From Microbispora rosea subsp. aerata (GTDB taxonomy: Bacteria; Actinomycetota; Actinomycetes; Streptosporangiales; Streptosporangiaceae), in the NCBI RefSeq assembly GCF_014647835.1, contig NZ_BMPY01000038.1:1-64000 (forward strand): a DNA stretch of 64,000 nucleotides, read 5' to 3'. This document shows, piece by piece, positions 61,384 through 64,000 of the stretch (positions are counted from its first letter, which is position 1; each line of letters begins with the position of its first letter). The translations under genes were made by a program, and so were the position numbers. Below the pieces are notes generated by a model. That model searched no databases. It was not told the DNA's origin and was given only the letters and a program-made list of their open reading frames with translations.

Positions 61384-62444
61384 CGCTGGGGCCGTTCCCG
61401 GGCCGTACGGCCCAGCTCCGCGCGGAACAGGCGCATCACGTTGCCGCCGAGGACCTTGCCGATCTCCTCGTCGGAGAAGCCGCGCTTGATCAGCGCGTCG
61501 GTCACCAGCGGGAGGCCGCGCGGGCCCTCCAGGCCGGGGATGCAGGCCAGCGCGTCGACGCCCGAGTAGCTGAAGCCCTCGCACCACGGCGGGGTGAGGT
61601 CCGCGTACACCTCGTGTATGAAGTCGGGGCCGAGACCCACGTGGTCGATGCCGGCGACGCCGGCGATGTGCTCGATGTGGTCCACGAGATGATCGAGCGT
61701 GGCCGAGCGCGCGTCCTCGGTGAGGAAGGCGGCGAGGAAGTTCACGCAGACGACGCCGCCGCCCGCGGCGACCCCCCTGAGCTGCTCGTCGGTGAGGTTC
61801 CTGTGGTGGTCGCGCAGGGCGCGCGCGGAGGAGTGCGTCGCGATGACGGGCCGGGTCGCGTTCTCCAGCACGTGCGCGACGCCCGTGGCGCCGAGGTGCG
61901 AGATGTCGAAGAGGATGCCGAGCCGTTCCATCTCGCGCAGCGCCTCGACTCCGTGGCTGGTGAGCCTGGAGCCGGTGTCGTCCTGGCCGCTGCCGTCGGC
62001 GAGAGCCGTACGGCCCCAGTGGGCGATCGAGGCGACGCGGACGCCGAGGCGGTGCAGGGTGGGGATCAGCTCGACGTTCTCGTCGATCCCCGGCATGCTC
62101 TCCAAGGCCAGCACCAGGGCGATCTTGCCTTGGGAGATCGCCTCGTCGATCTGCCGCCCGTCGCGGCACAGCGCCACCGCGTCGGGGTTGCCCTCGGCCA
62201 GCACGTGAGCACACTCGATCATCCGCAGTGTCTGGCGCAGCGCGCCCTCCGGGCGGAACTGGCCGTCCACGAAGACGGGCAGCACCTGCACGTCGACCCC
62301 GCCCTCGACGAGCTGGGGAAGCCACTGCTCGCGGAAGAACGAGGCCCACGCCACGGGCGGCCGGGCGGAGACGGCCATGAGGAGGTCGTTGTGAGTGTCG
62401 GCGACCACGGATCTGACGTGCAGGCTCTGCTGATCAACTGGCAC
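61380..62444 (-). CDS. Membrane dipeptidase family (peptidase M19)
   Basis: A 354-residue TIM-barrel zinc dipeptidase. The N-terminal metal-binding THND-type site is VVADTHNDLLM, further ligands are the Glu in ALVLALESMPG and the His residues in FDISHLG and ATHSSARAL, and GPDFIHEVY lies near the end of the domain. It probably hydrolyses L,D- or other unusual dipeptides in the cytoplasm, as there is no signal peptide. The GTG at 62444 is followed by a coupled M20 peptidase and an acyltransferase, suggesting a pathway for breaking down small peptides. Confidence 0.94.
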   Translation of the reverse strand: MPVDQQSLHVRSVVADTHNDLLMAVSARPPVAWASFFREQWLPQLVEGGVDVQVLPVFVDGQFRPEGALRQTLRMIECAHVLAEGNPDAVALCRDGRQIDEAISQGKIALVLALESMPGIDENVELIPTLHRLGVRVASIAHWGRTALADGSGQDDTGSRLTSHGVEALREMERLGILFDISHLGATGVAHVLENATRPVIATHSSARALRDHHRNLTDEQLRGVAAGGGVVCVNFLAAFLTEDARSATLDHLVDHIEHIAGVAGIDHVGLGPDFIHEVYADLTPPWCEGFSYSGVDALACIPGLEGPRGLPLVTDALIKRGFSDEEIGKVLGGNVMRLFRAELGRTARERPQR

Positions 62445-62534
62445 GCTGGGGATCCATCCTTCCTGGCGGCGGGGGCGTCAAAAGGGACGTTACTCTTCCA
62501 GGATCGATCCGCCAGCAGGCTGTAGGGTGCGCGG

Positions 62535-63386
62535 GTGGAATCGATCTCCTGCACCCTCGCCGAGGTGGTCGAACGCCTGGAGGCGTTGTACGACCCCTCG
62601 TGGGCCGAGTCCTGGGACGCGGTGGGCCTGGTCTGCGGCGACCCGGAGCAGGCCGTACGGAAGGTTTTGTTCGCGGTCGACCCGGTCGCCGTGGTCGTGG
62701 ACGAGGCCCTCGACTGGGGGGCCGACCTCGTCGTCACCCACCATCCGCTCTATCTGCGCGGCACCACGAGCGTCGCCGCCACGACGTTCAAGGGCCGGGT
62801 CGTGCACCGGCTCATCCGCGGCGGCGCCGCGCTGTACGCCGCGCACACCAACGCCGACGTCGCCGACCCCGGGGTCTCCGACGCGCTGGCGCGGGCCGTC
62901 GGGGTGACGGGCCCCCTGCGGCCCCTGCAGCCCTCCGCCGACGACCCCCGGCGCGGGCTCGGCCGCATCGGCGACCTGCCCGCCCCGATGCCGCTGCGGG
63001 AGTTCGCCGCGCTGGCCGCCTCGGGCCTGCCGCGTACGGCGGGGCCGCTGCGGGTCGCGGGCGATCTCGACCGGCCGGTGCGGACCGTGGCCGTCTGCGG
63101 CGGCGCGGGCGACTCGCTGCTCGGCACGGCCAGGGCCGCGGGCGTGGACGTCTACCTGACGGCCGACCTGCGGCACCACCCGGCCAGCGAGCACCTGGAG
63201 GCGGACGGGCCGGCGCTGGTCGACGCCTCGCACTGGGCGACCGAGTGGCCGTGGCTGGCGGACGCCGCCGAGCGTCTGACGTCAGCGTTGGCGGCCGGGG
63301 GCATTACTGTTGAGGCGCGCGTCTCGGACGCCGTCACCGACGCCTGGACGGCGACGACCACCGACTTGGACCCCCGAGCATTCTGA
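62535..63386 (+). CDS. Nif3-like dinuclear metal centre protein
   Basis: A 283-residue protein of the Nif3/YbgI family. The metal ligands are the two His in VVTHHPLYL, the His and Asp in AAHTNADVA, and the HW pair in VDASHWATEWPW near the end. The hexameric toroid and dinuclear metal site are known from structures, and some members have GTP cyclohydrolase-like or hydrolytic activity; the cellular role is uncertain. It lies 10 bp before the zinc-ribbon gene, a conserved gene pair in actinobacteria. Confidence 0.95.
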   Translation: MESISCTLAEVVERLEALYDPSWAESWDAVGLVCGDPEQAVRKVLFAVDPVAVVVDEALDWGADLVVTHHPLYLRGTTSVAATTFKGRVVHRLIRGGAALYAAHTNADVADPGVSDALARAVGVTGPLRPLQPSADDPRRGLGRIGDLPAPMPLREFAALAASGLPRTAGPLRVAGDLDRPVRTVAVCGGAGDSLLGTARAAGVDVYLTADLRHHPASEHLEADGPALVDASHWATEWPWLADAAERLTSALAAGGITVEARVSDAVTDAWTATTTDLDPRAF

Positions 63387-63396
63387 GGGATTTGGG

Positions 63397-64000
63397 ATGA
63401 AGGCCGCACCGGAAGCACAGAAGCGTCTGCTCGATCTCGCGGAGCTCGACACCAGTCTCGACCGGTTGCGACACCGCCGCCGCACTCTGCCGGAACTGGC
63501 CGAGATCGACGAGCTGTCCAAGAGGCTCGCCAAGGTCTCCACGCAGATCATCGCCGCCGAGACCGAGGCGGGCGATCTCGCCCGTGACCAGGCCAAGGCC
63601 GAGTCGGACGTGGACGCCGTACGCGCCCGGGTCGACCGTGACCAAAAGCGCCTCGACTCCGGGCAGGTCTCCTCGCCCAAGGACCTGGCGAGCCTCCAGT
63701 CGGAGATCGCCTCCCTGCAGCGCAGGCAGGCGGACCTGGAGGAGGTCGTGCTGGAGATCATGGAGCGCCGGGAGACCGCCGACGCCCGGGTCACCGCCCT
63801 CAAGGCCGAACGGGAAGAGGTGGCCGGCACGCTGCGGGCCGCCGAGGACCGCCGCGACACGGCGTTCGCGGAGATCGACAAGGAGATCGGCGAGCTCACC
63901 TCCAACCGGCCCGCGATCACCGCCGACATCCCCGCCGACCTGCTCGCGCTGTACGAGAAGATGCGCGAGCAGACCGGCGTCGGGGCCGCCATGCTGCACG
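63397..64000 (+). CDS. Zinc-ribbon coiled-coil protein, partial (C4-type, CT398/Rv2229c-like)
   Basis: The ATG at 63397 follows GAGGGA, 10 bp after the Nif3-like gene. The 201 residues seen are a long antiparallel coiled coil (KRLLDLAELDTSLDRLRHRR through to the end), as in the C4-type zinc-ribbon family; the zinc ribbon itself should lie beyond the window end. The family partner is commonly Nif3, with an RNase HI gene after it. The function is not settled. Confidence 0.88.
   Translation, partial: MKAAPEAQKRLLDLAELDTSLDRLRHRRRTLPELAEIDELSKRLAKVSTQIIAAETEAGDLARDQAKAESDVDAVRARVDRDQKRLDSGQVSSPKDLASLQSEIASLQRRQADLEEVVLEIMERRETADARVTALKAEREEVAGTLRAAEDRRDTAFAEIDKEIGELTSNRPAITADIPADLLALYEKMREQTGVGAAMLH

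Overview
This is high-GC chromosomal DNA with strong G/C bias at third codon positions, many GTG/TTG starts and tightly packed genes. The gene set (PAC2 protein, HrpA helicase with a long C-terminal domain, polyphosphate glucokinase, DUF5999-type protein, NarL-type two-component systems, actinobacterial Ser/Thr kinase, DUF222-HNH protein) points to a filamentous actinobacterium, most likely of the Streptosporangiales (Streptosporangium/Nonomuraea-like). The order is an inference. No rRNA, tRNA, CRISPR array or complete insertion sequence was seen.

Layout. 0-4.8 kb: a DUF222-HNH protein with tandem repeats and a decayed repeated 3' tail, a small membrane protein, polyphosphate glucokinase, and a winged-helix regulator preceded by palindromes and a Cys-containing leader peptide. 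4.8-16.8 kb: HrpA helicase, gamma-glutamyltranspeptidase, HAD hydrolase, a divergent MarR/esterase pair with clear operators, a Ser/Thr kinase, a secreted SGNH hydrolase and a tyrosine phosphatase. 16.8-23.2 kb: an SDR remnant, a Gfo/Idh oxidoreductase, a PAC2 protein, an ankyrin protein, a class I terpene synthase, an AfsR/LuxR-like ATPase without a visible DNA-binding domain, and a 55-aa conserved protein. 23.3-28.3 kb: signalling genes (RsbW-like kinase, DUF5999, a lone receiver, a NarL-type pair, a soluble histidine kinase). 28.8-38.8 kb: an ABC permease with a peptidase-ABC ATPase fusion, a polytopic membrane protein, CopC-CopD, and a secreted alpha/beta hydrolase with an altered nucleophile motif.

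38.9-46.4 kb is a xylan-utilisation cluster. A LacI regulator is divergent from an intracellular GH5 enzyme, a secreted modular GH10 xylanase and a GH43 beta-xylosidase. Three copies of a CCGAAACTTTCGG-like operator sit between regulator and enzymes. An SDR and a DAO-type flavoprotein follow.

48.7-54.3 kb is the most interesting region. A five-gene operon of uncharacterised families resembles Streptomyces SCO2524-SCO2523-SCO2522-SCO2521 and adds a membrane-anchored fifth protein. It includes a ParA/MinD-like protein with an altered P-loop. The first gene appears to carry a recent 3' frameshift at a CGAC repeat. 54.6-64 kb holds a 2-hydroxyacid dehydrogenase with a ThDP decarboxylase, an orphan histidine kinase, a translationally coupled M19 dipeptidase-M20 peptidase-acyltransferase operon, and a Nif3-like protein with the start of a zinc-ribbon coiled-coil protein.
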